Below, piece after piece: positions 26,665 to 40,006 of a stretch of DNA of 64,000 bases. Location: assembly GCF_025947185.1 (NCBI RefSeq), contig NZ_CP110001.1:2294001-2358000 (forward strand), written 5' to 3'. This DNA comes from Flavobacterium sp. N2038. GTDB taxonomy: Bacteria > Bacteroidota > Bacteroidia > Flavobacteriales > Flavobacteriaceae. The notes beneath the pieces were generated by a model. The model had not been told where the DNA came from. It did not search any database and was given only the letters and a program-made list of their open reading frames with translations. How positions within the stretch are numbered: the stretch's first letter is position 1; each line of letters opens with the position of its first letter. The position numbers and the translations under genes were made by a program.

Positions 26665-26758
26665 TGAAGCTTAAAGAAATTGTACATCTCTGAAAGGAAA
26701 GCAAAAGTGGATTAAATCTGTTTTCGGCTTACCTTATTTATTAAACTAAAACAAAGTA

Positions 26759-29700
26759 ATGAAAAAAAAAATAGAAAGATATGCATGGTTGTGTGTTTTG
26801 TTAATTTCCATAGGAGTTAGCGCGCAAGAGACGAAACCATTAATCCAGTCCAAACTAGAGGGAACAGTAATCGATGCGATAACAAAAGAGCCAGTTATAG
26901 GTGCTTCTGTAAATATCAAAGGAACAACACACGGGGTTGTAACAAATTTAGATGGAAAATTCTTTTTCCAGACAGGACAAAAATTTCCTTATACTTTAAT
27001 AGTAAGTTATCTGGGATATAAAAAAGCAGAAATTGTAGTAAATGAAAATCCAATTAGAATTAGTCTTACGCAAGAACAGAATGCACTTTCAGAAGTAGTA
27101 GTTACAGCATTAGGCATTTCAAAAGAAAAAAAATCTTTAGGGTATACTACACAGTCACTTAAAAACAAGGATTTAGTAAATACAAAAGAATCAAATTTTT
27201 TGAATAGCCTTACAGGTAAACTGGCAGGAGTACGTATAACTAATTCGCAGGGAGATATGGGATCTTCACGTATCATTATTCGTGGTGAAACCTCTATTGC
27301 TGGAAATAACCAGCCTCTATTTGTGGTAGATGGTGTTCCGGTAGATAACTCGCAATTAGGAAGTACTGGTGGAGCCACTCGTGATTTTCGAAATGCAATC
27401 GCCGATTTGAATCCACAAGATATTGAAACATTGACTGTATTGAAAGGTCCTAATGCGGCCGCTCTTTATGGATCACGTGCTGCGCATGGTGTTGTTCTTA
27501 TTACTACAAAATCAGGAAAAGGTCAAAAAGGGCTTGGTATTAGCTTTAGTTCTGGTATAACCCTTTCTCAGGTAGCTACTTTACCTTCTTTTCAAAATTC
27601 ATTCGGACAAGGATCGAACGGAAAATTTAGCTACGTTGATGGTAAAGGAGGAGGAGTCAATGACGGAGTTGATGAAAGCTGGGGTCCAAAACTAGATGGT
27701 CGCCTTATTCCTCAATTTTATTCGAATGGTCAGGCAGTACCTTTTGTAGCTCATCCTGATAATGTAAAAAACTTTTTTAATACAGGTCTTACTTTTGATA
27801 ATAGTATTTCGGTGGCTAAATCAGATGAAAAATCAGATTTTCGTTTAGGAGTAAATAATCAAAAACAAACAGGAACTGTACCTAATAGTGAGATAAACAA
27901 AACAAATTTTACTATTAGTACTAATTATGAATTATCTAAAAGTATAAAAGTAGGTGTAAATGCTAATTATATAGTTACTAATGCTCCGGCTCTTCCAGGT
28001 GGTCCTTCAGGAGGGCGTGCTGCGGGAGTAATGCTTCAGTTTCTTTGGTTCGGACGTCAGGTCGATATCAATGATCTTAACAATGACTGGAACAAAAACT
28101 GGAATAACAGTTATTACAGCAATCCATATTGGAATGCCTATTATAATACGACAAGCCAACAGCGTAATCGTTTAATTGGAGATGTTCATTTAGATGCAAA
28201 ACTTGCCGAGGGACTTAATTTTAAATTCCGCACGGGAGTTGATTATTATAATGATCGTAGAAAGTACACCATTAAGTATGGTACAAATGGAACCCCTTTT
28301 GGGTCATATGCTGAAGATGCTTATACAGTTAATGAACAAAATACGGAAGGTATTTTTACTTATACCAAAAAATTAAACGATGATTTTAGTCTGGATGCAC
28401 TGGCAGGATTTAATATACGTAATCATAGTGATGCAAACAATTATCAAAAAGCACCACGTTTGGCTGTGCCTGATTTATATACACTGACCAACTCGCGTGA
28501 TCCGTTAACGTCATCAAATTCATTATCAAGATTAAGAGTTTATAGTGCTTATGCTTCAGCACAATTTGGATATAAAAATTATGCTTTCTTAAATGTGACT
28601 GCTCGTAATGACTGGTCATCAACATTGCCAAGTAGTAACCGTTCTTATTTTTATCCTTCTGTTAATGGAAGTGTGGTATTATCTGAAGCTTTGAATCTAA
28701 AAAGCAATACGCTGGATTTCTTAAAATTGCGCGGAGGATGGTCTGAAGTAGGTAATGATGCAGATCCGTACCAATTAGCAACAGTTTATAATTTTCAAAC
28801 TGCATTCGACGGAAATCCTATTCAGACTTCTTCGCAAAAGAAACTTAATGAAAATCTGAAACCAGAAACAACCCGTTCTACAGAATTTGGCTTAGAAGCT
28901 TCTTTTTGGAAAAACAGATTGCATTTTGATGTTGCTTATTATAACACCAATAGTTTGGATCAGATTCTGGAGATAAAAACTACTACTGCCAGTGGTTATA
29001 ATACACAGTTAATCAATGCAGGTAAAATAAATAACCATGGTGTAGAAATTCAATTAGATGGTAATCCGGTTCAAACTCAGGATTTCAAATGGAACGTAGC
29101 TGTAAATTATTCAAAGAATATTAGTAAAGTAGAGGTTTTGGATTATGATAAACAGATTCAAAACTATACAATTGGATCTTCAGGAGGTGTTGATGTATTG
29201 GCGTCAGTAGGTCAGGCTTATGGAGCACTTTACGGTACAGCTTATCAACGTGATGCAAGTGGAAATATAGTAATAGGAGCAAACGGGTTACCAAAAGCTG
29301 ATCCGCAAAAGAAGGTATTAGGGCATTATACTCCGGATTATTTAGCTGGTCTTACGAATACATTAACCTATAAAAATCTTGAGTTTTCATTCCTGGTTGA
29401 TGCCAGTGTAGGAGGTGAGCTTTTCTCAGGAACAAACAGAACAGGAAATTATACGGGTGTATTGGCTCAAACGATGCCTGGTCGTGATGCTGCCAATGGT
29501 GGATTAAGTTACTATTATCCGGCAAACAATACCACTAATCCCAAGACACTAGTAACAGGAGGGACTGCCCCAACTGGAGTAACAGTATATGATGATGGAA
29601 TGATTTTTAATGGCGTGTATGCTGACGGAACTCCAAACAAACAGGTGATTAGTGCACAGGAATATTACAAAGCATCATACAATATCAGTGAAGCTTACAT

Positions 29701-29950
29701 CTATAGTTCAACTTTTGTAAAAATGAGAGAAATAAAACTGGCTTACAATTTCAATAAGTCATTTGCTAAGAGACTGGGATTAGAAGGAGCAAGCATTACT
29801 GCAGTTGGTCGTAATCTGTTTTTTATCTATAAAGATGCACCAAATATTGATCCTGAAACAGCTTTCAATACTGGAAATGCACAAGGCTTAGAGAGTTTAG
29901 CTTTGCCAACGACAAGGAATTTTAGCCTTAATGTTAACCTTAAATTTTAA
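26759..29950 (+). CDS. SusC/RagA-family TonB-dependent outer-membrane transporter
   Basis: A 1063-aa TonB-dependent receptor that imports a bulky substrate across the outer membrane in partnership with the lipoprotein encoded next. After a signal peptide (to about residue 23, VSAQ) comes a carboxypeptidase-regulatory-like domain (GTVIDAITKEPVIGASVNIK, residues 35-54), the TonB-box-like ALSEVVVTALGISKEKKSLG, the plug with LAGVRITNSQGDMGSSRIII and VVDGVPVDNSQ, and a 22-strand barrel ending in the aromatic-type C-terminus LNVNLKF. There is no N-terminal STN domain, so it is not wired to an anti-sigma factor, unlike the copy at 41561. Substrate unknown: no hydrolase gene accompanies the pair. Confidence 0.95.
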   Translation: MKKKIERYAWLCVLLISIGVSAQETKPLIQSKLEGTVIDAITKEPVIGASVNIKGTTHGVVTNLDGKFFFQTGQKFPYTLIVSYLGYKKAEIVVNENPIRISLTQEQNALSEVVVTALGISKEKKSLGYTTQSLKNKDLVNTKESNFLNSLTGKLAGVRITNSQGDMGSSRIIIRGETSIAGNNQPLFVVDGVPVDNSQLGSTGGATRDFRNAIADLNPQDIETLTVLKGPNAAALYGSRAAHGVVLITTKSGKGQKGLGISFSSGITLSQVATLPSFQNSFGQGSNGKFSYVDGKGGGVNDGVDESWGPKLDGRLIPQFYSNGQAVPFVAHPDNVKNFFNTGLTFDNSISVAKSDEKSDFRLGVNNQKQTGTVPNSEINKTNFTISTNYELSKSIKVGVNANYIVTNAPALPGGPSGGRAAGVMLQFLWFGRQVDINDLNNDWNKNWNNSYYSNPYWNAYYNTTSQQRNRLIGDVHLDAKLAEGLNFKFRTGVDYYNDRRKYTIKYGTNGTPFGSYAEDAYTVNEQNTEGIFTYTKKLNDDFSLDALAGFNIRNHSDANNYQKAPRLAVPDLYTLTNSRDPLTSSNSLSRLRVYSAYASAQFGYKNYAFLNVTARNDWSSTLPSSNRSYFYPSVNGSVVLSEALNLKSNTLDFLKLRGGWSEVGNDADPYQLATVYNFQTAFDGNPIQTSSQKKLNENLKPETTRSTEFGLEASFWKNRLHFDVAYYNTNSLDQILEIKTTTASGYNTQLINAGKINNHGVEIQLDGNPVQTQDFKWNVAVNYSKNISKVEVLDYDKQIQNYTIGSSGGVDVLASVGQAYGALYGTAYQRDASGNIVIGANGLPKADPQKKVLGHYTPDYLAGLTNTLTYKNLEFSFLVDASVGGELFSGTNRTGNYTGVLAQTMPGRDAANGGLSYYYPANNTTNPKTLVTGGTAPTGVTVYDDGMIFNGVYADGTPNKQVISAQEYYKASYNISEAYIYSSTFVKMREIKLAYNFNKSFAKRLGLEGASITAVGRNLFFIYKDAPNIDPETAFNTGNAQGLESLALPTTRNFSLNVNLKF

Positions 29951-29962
29951 AAATACAGAATC

Positions 29963-31387
29963 ATGATAAAAAAAATAGTCTATATAACACTGTTTGCATT
30001 GTCACTCACTTCCTGCAATGATACGCTGGACGATATTAATAAAAATCCAAATGCAACTGAAACACCATTGGCTCCTTACTTGTTAACAGGAACATTAAAG
30101 CAAGGGGCTGACTTATATTGGGGAGCAGATAATAATTTTAATTCGTCTTTATTGTTTGTTCAGCATTGGGCAAAAATCCAATATACAGAACCAGATAGAT
30201 ACGATGTGTCTAATACGTCTTTTACTTCCTTATGGAATACAGGATATGCAACCTTGATTACCGATTTGAACACAATTCTGAATTTCCCGGAAGCACAGGC
30301 AAATTCAAATTATAAAGGAATAGCACTTACTTTACGTTCCTGGACGTTCTTATTATTGACCGACGCTTATGGAAGTATTCCTTATAAGGAAGCAGGTCTA
30401 AAAGTGACACCGGCATATAATACACAAAAGGAAGTATATATAGGATTACTTGAAGATTTAAAACAGGCCCAGTCTTTGCTAAATACAGCAAACGGATCAG
30501 TAACGGGTGATTTGGTTTATAAAGGTGATATTGTGAAATGGAAAAAACTGGTAAATTCACTTCGTTTGCGTATAGCATTAAGAATTTCAGATAAAGAACC
30601 AGGTTTAGCTAAACAAGCTGCGATTGATGCTACAAATGATACTGCAGGATTAATTAGCAGTAATAGTGAAAATTTTAAGTTTACTTATATTACTTCTCCT
30701 CAGCAAAATCCGGCTTCGGCTTGGTTTGAAACCCGTGATGATTTTCGTATTTCAAAGACCATGGTAGATAAATTAAATGAGTTATCAGATCCGCGCTTAC
30801 CAATATATGCTCAATTACCATCAGATGCGAGCGTAGGCAAGTATGTTGGAGGAGCTAATGGATTATCAAATAGTGATGCCAATAGTCAGGGATTTGCTAA
30901 AACTTCAAAACCTGGGACGTATTTCCTGACTTCGACATCACCAGCTATAATTGTTTCTTATTCCGAAACATTATTCAATCTTTCAGAAGCAGTTGCACGT
31001 GGTTACATTGTGGGAGATGCAGAGCAACTTTATAAAAGTGCAATTACAGCATCATTCAATCAATTCGGAGTAACAGATGCAGCCATTGTTTCTAATTATC
31101 TTAATCAGACAATTGTAAAGTATGATGCAACAAATTATGCAAAATCTATAGGAACTCAAAAATGGATCGCATTCTTCGGACAAGGTCTTGATGCCTTTGT
31201 GGAGTGGAGAAGATTAGATTATCCAATATTGAAAGCTGGTCCGGCTACAGTTTTGGACGGGCAGATACCTTCTCGTTTCTTTTATCCGGGTACAGAGCAA
31301 TCATTAAATGGTAAAAGTTATCAGACAGCAGTATCCGCTCAGGGAAAAGACTTGCTTACAACGAAGCTATGGTTTGATGTAAAATAA
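29963..31387 (+). CDS. SusD/RagB-family substrate-binding lipoprotein
   Basis: A 474-aa surface lipoprotein that forms the lid of the SusC transporter, 12 bp downstream of it. The lipobox is LTSC (Cys18) after a short signal peptide. The sequence (NDTLDDINKNPNATETPLAP at the mature start, later TPAYNTQKEVYIGLLEDLKQA and LRLRIALRISDKEPGLAKQA) fits the SusD-like_2 subgroup (PF12771) rather than classical RagB. Helical TPR-like repeats make up the core. It ends before an intrinsic terminator, so the operon is a two-gene unit. Confidence 0.92.
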   Translation: MIKKIVYITLFALSLTSCNDTLDDINKNPNATETPLAPYLLTGTLKQGADLYWGADNNFNSSLLFVQHWAKIQYTEPDRYDVSNTSFTSLWNTGYATLITDLNTILNFPEAQANSNYKGIALTLRSWTFLLLTDAYGSIPYKEAGLKVTPAYNTQKEVYIGLLEDLKQAQSLLNTANGSVTGDLVYKGDIVKWKKLVNSLRLRIALRISDKEPGLAKQAAIDATNDTAGLISSNSENFKFTYITSPQQNPASAWFETRDDFRISKTMVDKLNELSDPRLPIYAQLPSDASVGKYVGGANGLSNSDANSQGFAKTSKPGTYFLTSTSPAIIVSYSETLFNLSEAVARGYIVGDAEQLYKSAITASFNQFGVTDAAIVSNYLNQTIVKYDATNYAKSIGTQKWIAFFGQGLDAFVEWRRLDYPILKAGPATVLDGQIPSRFFYPGTEQSLNGKSYQTAVSAQGKDLLTTKLWFDVK

Positions 31388-31486
31388 GTCTAAAGGAATA
31401 TAGAAAACATCTAAGGAAAAATTGAATTTTCGCTAGACGCTTTTTTAGGAATACCTATATAGTATATAAGAGTAAATCTCATTTCC

Positions 31487-31522
31487 ACAACCCGACAGTT
31501 TTTAGAAACCTGTCGGGTTTGT
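31487..31522 (+). terminator. intrinsic terminator of the first SusC/SusD operon
   Basis: 10-bp stem AACCCGACAG / CTGTCGGGTT around an 11-nt loop, ending in a short T-rich stretch, about 100 bp after the SusD stop codon. Confidence 0.85.
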
Positions 31523-31621
31523 TATTGTAGATATATAAGTATAAAGTTCTACTATTATATATGTGGGTAGAAGTTTGTCGGATTGAGCAGAATCAAATAG
31601 TTTGGAATTTGCACTTTAATA

Positions 31622-31706
31622 AGGAGCTTTTTCCTGCTATACGTTCCAATCTTTTATTTAGAACCCCTAAATAAAAGGATTTCTATGACTATCGGGGCTG
31701 TTTGGA
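31622..31706. repeat. dispersed imperfect-palindrome repeat, copy 2
   Basis: GGAGCTTTTTCCTGCTATACG ... AAAAGGATTTCTATGACTATCGGGGCTG; the two halves are partly complementary (AATCTTTTATTTAG versus CTAAATAAAAGGATT around 31649-31682). It shares its ends with the copy at 10722-10825. It lies in the gene-free stretch between SusD and the rRNA promoters; the remainder (31707-31950) shows nothing but A-rich DNA. Confidence 0.6.
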
Positions 31707-31959
31707 TTGTTTTGAGAATAGATTAGAGGATTAGCTGGTATAAGAGAGAGATAAAAAGATAGAAAAAAGCGAGGATAAGGATTAAAAAACATGAAAACTC
31801 ATCAAAAAGTAAAGACTGAAACAGGCAAAAATTACCAAAACCACAGCTAAAACAAGAAAAACCTTACACATAATAGAAAAAGTATGATTTGTAAAGTATG
31901 TGTTATCAGAGCATTAAGAAAAAGGATAAAAAAAGGACAAAAAAAGTGGTTAAAAAGTA

Positions 31960-31989
31960 TTGTAAATGCGGATAAAGGTTCTACTTTTG
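31960..31989 (+). promoter_or_regulatory. rRNA operon promoter P1
   Basis: TTG (31960-31962), 19-bp spacer, TACTTTTG (31982-31989), followed by CACCCGC. An exact match to the Bacteroidota -33/-7 consensus. About 410 bp before 16S. Confidence 0.85.
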
Positions 31990-32042
31990 CACCCGCAACA
32001 ACGACAAACGTTCCCTGAAATACTGACAAGCTACTAAAACAA

Positions 32043-32206
32043 ACGGAAAGAAATTTTCGAAAAAAAGATTAGAAAAAGCTTGTGAGATTTAAAAACGGAT
32101 GTTACATTTGCACCCCGCAAAATACGGAAAGTTCATTGACAGATTGGTAAATTGGGAAGTATAAAATGGAAAGAAATTTTCAAAAAAAAACTTCAAAAAA
32201 CATTTG
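32043..32206 (+). repeat. direct repeat duplicating the rRNA promoter upstream region
   Basis: GGAAAGAAATTTTCGAAAAAAA (in 32045-32066, cited in part: GGAAAGAAATTTTC) recurs at 32168 as GGAAAGAAATTTTCAAAAAAA-like sequence. Each copy leads into an A-rich stretch and then a TTG -33 element. The period is 123 bp. This indicates that P2 and P3 arose by tandem duplication. Confidence 0.7.
32080..32110 (+). promoter_or_regulatory. rRNA operon promoter P2
   Basis: TTG (32080-32082), 20-bp spacer, TACATTTG (32103-32110), then CACCCCGC. Same architecture as P1 and P3. Confidence 0.82.
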
Positions 32207-32234
32207 CCAGTTAGAAATAAGTTTTCTACTTTTG
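32204..32234 (+). promoter_or_regulatory. rRNA operon promoter P3
   Basis: TTG (32204-32206), 20-bp spacer, TACTTTTG (32227-32234), then CACCCGC. It is the closest of three tandem promoters, about 165 bp before the 16S 5' end. Confidence 0.85.
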
Positions 32235-32398
32235 CACCCGCTTTGAGAGACAAGCGAAACAAAAAGAAATACACGTTCGTAGACATATTGAATTGACAGC
32301 CGTTCCGATGAAAATCGGAACAAAAGAATAAGAGTAATAGAATTGAGAGATTCGAAAAGAACCACTAGATAATACATCGCAATATAATATAAAAAATA

Positions 32399-33915
<1,517 letters not shown>

Positions 33916-34038
33916 AGAGCCTCGAATGTTAGTGCTTGCACACGTTGAGGAAAAAAGATGTGAATCGAATGGATCTGAATATTAAAATTCAATTACTCTT
34001 GCTGTTAATTTAAAAATAATGAAAATTAAGTAAAACAG

Positions 34039-34112
34039 AGTCTCGTAGCTCAGCTGGTTAGAGTACTACACTGATAATGTAGGGGTCGGCAGTTCGAGTC
34101 TGCCCGGGACTA
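34039..34112 (+). tRNA. tRNA-Ile (GAT anticodon)
   Basis: 74 nt in the 16S-23S spacer. Acceptor arms AGTCTCG / CGGGACT pair over 7 bp (one G-U), D-arm TAGCTCAGCTGGTTAGAG, anticodon stem CTACA/TGTAG with loop CTGATAA, T-arm GGCAG-TTCGAGT-CTGCC, discriminator A. CCA is not encoded. Confidence 0.96.
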
Positions 34113-34204
34113 CTATTTAACTTAAAACAAAGGAAATTTTAGAGGTTGAGACCTTATGAGCAATAATTCATAACTCATAACTAATAACTCATCACTAAGA
34201 AAAT

Positions 34205-34278
34205 GGGGGATTAGCTCAGCTGGCTAGAGCGCCTGCCTTGCACGCAGGAGGTCAACGGTTCGACTCCGTTATTCTCCA
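34205..34278 (+). tRNA. tRNA-Ala (TGC anticodon)
   Basis: 74 nt in the 16S-23S spacer. Acceptor arms GGGGGAT / ATTCTCC with G-U pairs, anticodon stem CCTGC/GCAGG with loop CTTGCAC, T-loop TTCGACT, discriminator A. CCA is not encoded. Confidence 0.96.
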
Positions 34279-34480
34279 CGATTTTAGTCATAAAGATTAA
34301 AGTCATAAAGTCCAAAGTGATTCACTTGACGACTTTTGACTTTTGACCTTCGACTAAATAAAGTTCATTGACATATTGAGATAAGAAAATAATAAAAAGT
34401 AGAAAGCGTTTTTTGTTATTAGTAGTAATACAAATAATAAAAGACAAAAAAAAACGGTCATAATTAAATTTATGATTGGT

Positions 34481-37362
<2,882 letters not shown>

Positions 37363-37531
37363 ACCCTTTTCCCGAGAGCGAAAGCTCTCGGGAGGAAACT
37401 TTCTAAATACTTTTATGTTTCTTTATCTCAGTATGTTAAGATATTTGCAGCGAAGCTGCAGTTGACAGTTGATGGTTGGTAGCCCGTGGAAACACCAACA
37501 ACCATAAACCAACAACCGCCAACAATGACCT

Positions 37532-37640
37532 TAAGGTGGTTATTGCGGCGGGGCTCACCTCTTCCCATCCCGAACAGAGTAGTTAAGCCCGCCTGCGCAG
37601 ATGGTACTGCAGTTATGTGGGAGAGTATGTCGTCGCCTTT
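37532..37640 (+). rRNA. rrf: 5S ribosomal RNA
   Basis: About 109 nt with CACCTCTTCCCATCCCGAAC, AGTTAAGCCCGCC and GGTACTGC landmarks. 5' AAGGTGGT pairs with 3' GTCGCCTT (with wobble) to close helix I. Confidence 0.94.
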
Positions 37641-37644
37641 CTTT

Positions 37645-37680
37645 TAAAAAACCCTTTATCAATTGATAGAGGGTTTTTTA
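37645..37680 (+). terminator. rRNA operon terminator
   Basis: Inverted repeat AAAAAACCCTTTATCAA / TTGATAGAGGGTTTTTT directly after 5S, ending in a T-run. Confidence 0.9.
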
Positions 37681-37715
37681 TTAAAATTTTTGTATTTATA
37701 GTGATATAAATATTT

Positions 37716-37788
37716 GGTACCTTAGCTCAGATGGTAGAGCAATGGACTGAAAATCCATGTGTCCCTGGTTCGATCCCTGGAGGTACCA
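37716..37788 (+). tRNA. tRNA-Phe (GAA anticodon)
   Basis: 73 nt; acceptor GGTACCT / AGGTACC, anticodon stem ATGGA/TCCAT with loop CTGAAAA, T-arm CCTGG-TTCGATC-CCTGG-type, discriminator A. It lies after the rRNA terminator, so read-through or its own promoter is needed; no clear promoter is seen in the 35-bp gap. Confidence 0.95.
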
Positions 37789-37794
37789 CATCAT

Positions 37795-37880
37795 GCTCGG
37801 ATGGTGAAATTGGTAGACACGCTGGACTTAAAATCCAGTGAACAGCAATGTTCGTGCGGGTTCAAGTCCCGCTCTGAGTA
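37795..37880 (+). tRNA. tRNA-Leu (TAA anticodon)
   Basis: 86 nt with a long variable arm (GAACAGCAATGTTC); acceptor GCTCGGA / TCTGAGT (with G-U pairs), anticodon loop CTTAAAA, T-arm GCGGG-TTCAAGT-CCCGC, discriminator A. 6 bp after tRNA-Phe. Confidence 0.95.
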
Positions 37881-37882
37881 CT

Positions 37883-37921
37883 AAAAACTTCAATTGGCTT
37901 CGCTAATTGAAGTTTTTTTTT
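37883..37921. terminator. intrinsic terminator after tRNA-Leu
   Basis: Stem AAAACTTCAATT / AATTGAAGTTTT with a T-run of nine. It separates the plus-strand tRNAs from the convergent phosphatase gene. Confidence 0.92.
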
Positions 37922-37984
37922 GCGGTAAAGTAGAACCGCAATTTTAATTCTAAAATTGCGGTTCTTAAAAATGGTATAAAGATT

Positions 37985-39802
37985 CTATTTTCCTGAAATC
38001 AATGCCATAATTTTGTCATATATGCTGGTGTTTTGATAGACACCTATAAAATTTGAGGCTCCGGGGCCATAGGCAAATACAGGAACAGGAATTGCGGTGT
38101 GATCATTTGTGCTAAAACTTCCGTGTACATATCCTTTTTCTATACTTCCATCTATTAATGATAATCCTCCGGTTTCGTGATCAGCCGTTACAATTAATAA
38201 GGTTTCTGGATTTTTGTCTACAAATTCCATTGCTAGTCCTATTAATTTGTCGAAATCCAGCATTTCACGAACCACATATTCTACATTATTCTGATGCCCG
38301 CCATAATCAATTTGTGCGCCTTCTGCCATGATAAAAAATGGATTTTTTGTTTTTGAAAAAGTGGATGTTGTTTTTGCAAAAGATTTAGTCAGGAAATCTC
38401 CTCTTCCATTTTTTATAGAAACTACCGCTTTATCTTCTAATACCACAAATTTGTTATTTTTGATAGTATCTAAACTTAAAAAGTTATCAGTGAATGTATA
38501 CCCTTTTTCGATCAAAGTTTTAGACAAGTCCTTGCCATCTTTTCTTGATTTAAATTCATTTTGTCCTCCTCCAATTAAAATATCCGAAGGATTTGCTAAA
38601 AAATCATTTGCTATAGGTTCGCTATAACTCCTTTCTGGTTGATGGGCATAAAAAGCGGCAGGAGTTGCATCTGTAATATTTCCGGCAGAAATGATAGCGG
38701 TTTTATAGTTTTTCTTTGCTAATTGCTGGGTGATTAATTCCAAAGGTTTTCCTTTCTCGTCAACACTTATAAATCTATTGTTGGTTTTATGTCCCGTTGC
38801 CATTGCTGTTGCACCCGCAGCAGAATCTGTAATATAACTGTCTGAAGCTTTTGTGATTGAAAGCCCTTGGTTTGGAATATTAAAAAGGCTCAATTGCCCT
38901 TTATTAGCGGTATAACCAGCATAAATCTGAGTTAGTCCCATTCCGTCACCAATAAGGAGGATAATATTTTTTGGTCGTTTACTTTTGAATGCATTTTTAG
39001 GAGCATAAGTCTGATGAAACTCTGTATTTTGGTAAAACGTAGTCTTAATGCTATTGATAAATTGTGTTAGTTCTGTAACTTTATCTGTTCCAATAAAATC
39101 AACTTTTAAATTCATCAAAGTCATATAGGTATTAACATTATCTTGTGTCGACCAGAAGCGTATTTTTTTGTTTTGACCATGTACTTTCTTTATAATTGAT
39201 TGAATTTTTTCTGAATCAGCTTGCGTTAAAACTCCTTTTCCATTCCACGGGGTGATTTCTTTTAAATCTTCGCTAATCATTTCAACACGTGCTAATTGAT
39301 CTGGTGAATATTCTTCATTTAGCCTTCCGTCAAAGTATATAAAATCAGGGTAAGCTGTCCAAAGCACGGGTAAAGGTCTGTTTCCTGAAATGACAATTTT
39401 TATATTTTTGTTAGAAGTGATATCAGGAAAGGTCTTTAACTGCTGTGTAATTGTTTTTAAAGTAGAGTCGGCATCAGACTTAATATCAATCATTAAAATC
39501 AAAGGTTTATTGCTTGGATAGGCTTTCCCTTCTAATGTTTTTAATTTAGATGAAAGTGGCTCCAGATATTGACTTTTAAGTGTGTTGTAAGTTTTTATTT
39601 CTTTTGAAGTATGAGCCACATACAATTCATTATTGACTAAAAAAACATCGGTTTCTATAACACCGGTTTCATTAGAATAGGCTTCGTAAAATGGTAATTT
39701 ACTTTCATAATCGTTATGAGAATGAATATTAGATGAACTGTACTCCTGTGATTGGGCAAAAAAGAAAAAGTGGAGGCAAAAAAGGGTGATTATTTTTTTC
39801 AT
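37985..39802 (-). CDS. exported GDPD-like / alkaline phosphatase fusion
   Basis: A 605-aa two-domain exported enzyme. After the signal peptide (MKKIITLFCLHFFFFAQSQ), residues about 25-255 resemble a PI-PLC/GDPD TIM barrel: HSHNDYE, VIETDVFLVNNELYVAH, and ILMIDIKSDAD. Residues about 275-600 are a PhoA-type alkaline phosphatase: NIILLIGDGMG with a metal Asp, the nucleophile in ITDSAAGATA (Ser327), and VTADHETGG metal ligands. The protein could cleave a phosphodiester and then remove the freed phosphate. An ATG at 39823 adds seven residues; 39802 is preferred because it opens the signal peptide. It is the last gene of the sigma/FecR/SusC/SusD set, about 200 bp after SusD. Confidence 0.88.
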   Translation of the reverse strand: MKKIITLFCLHFFFFAQSQEYSSSNIHSHNDYESKLPFYEAYSNETGVIETDVFLVNNELYVAHTSKEIKTYNTLKSQYLEPLSSKLKTLEGKAYPSNKPLILMIDIKSDADSTLKTITQQLKTFPDITSNKNIKIVISGNRPLPVLWTAYPDFIYFDGRLNEEYSPDQLARVEMISEDLKEITPWNGKGVLTQADSEKIQSIIKKVHGQNKKIRFWSTQDNVNTYMTLMNLKVDFIGTDKVTELTQFINSIKTTFYQNTEFHQTYAPKNAFKSKRPKNIILLIGDGMGLTQIYAGYTANKGQLSLFNIPNQGLSITKASDSYITDSAAGATAMATGHKTNNRFISVDEKGKPLELITQQLAKKNYKTAIISAGNITDATPAAFYAHQPERSYSEPIANDFLANPSDILIGGGQNEFKSRKDGKDLSKTLIEKGYTFTDNFLSLDTIKNNKFVVLEDKAVVSIKNGRGDFLTKSFAKTTSTFSKTKNPFFIMAEGAQIDYGGHQNNVEYVVREMLDFDKLIGLAMEFVDKNPETLLIVTADHETGGLSLIDGSIEKGYVHGSFSTNDHTAIPVPVFAYGPGASNFIGVYQNTSIYDKIMALISGK

Positions 39803-39881
39803 TGAAAATGGAGTTGATTTCATAAAAGCCGTAGGTAACTTTATGAAAAATTAGATTAGAATATGAATAAGCTTATATATG

Positions 39882-39911
39882 TAAGCCAGTCCTGTATAAA
39901 GGGCTGGCTTA
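39882..39911 (-). promoter_or_regulatory. intercistronic hairpin between SusD and the phosphatase
   Basis: TAAGCCAGTCC (39882-39892) pairs with GGGCTGGCTTA (39901-39911), 11 bp with one G-U, 8-nt loop. On the minus strand no T-tract follows. It may protect the SusCD mRNA end or set relative expression. The gap also has a weaker ACAGG/CCTGT pair near 39949-39969. Confidence 0.45.
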
Positions 39912-40006
39912 AGGATTATTGTTTAAATATGTTTTATTTTTTACCACAACAGGCTTTATGCAAACCTGTGCAGTAAAAAAATAAACAACAACATGAAACT
40001 ACTTTA

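Noticed and set aside
26490-26687. Small ORF on the minus strand before the first SusC
   Set aside because: It lies opposite a structured leader, has no recognisable domain and a poor hydrophobic-charged mix, so it looks like chance.
31388-31950. Possible small gene or ncRNA between SusD and the rRNA promoters
   Set aside because: Only a terminator, a dispersed repeat and A-rich DNA are visible. No promoter-plus-ORF arrangement or conserved RNA fold could be supported.
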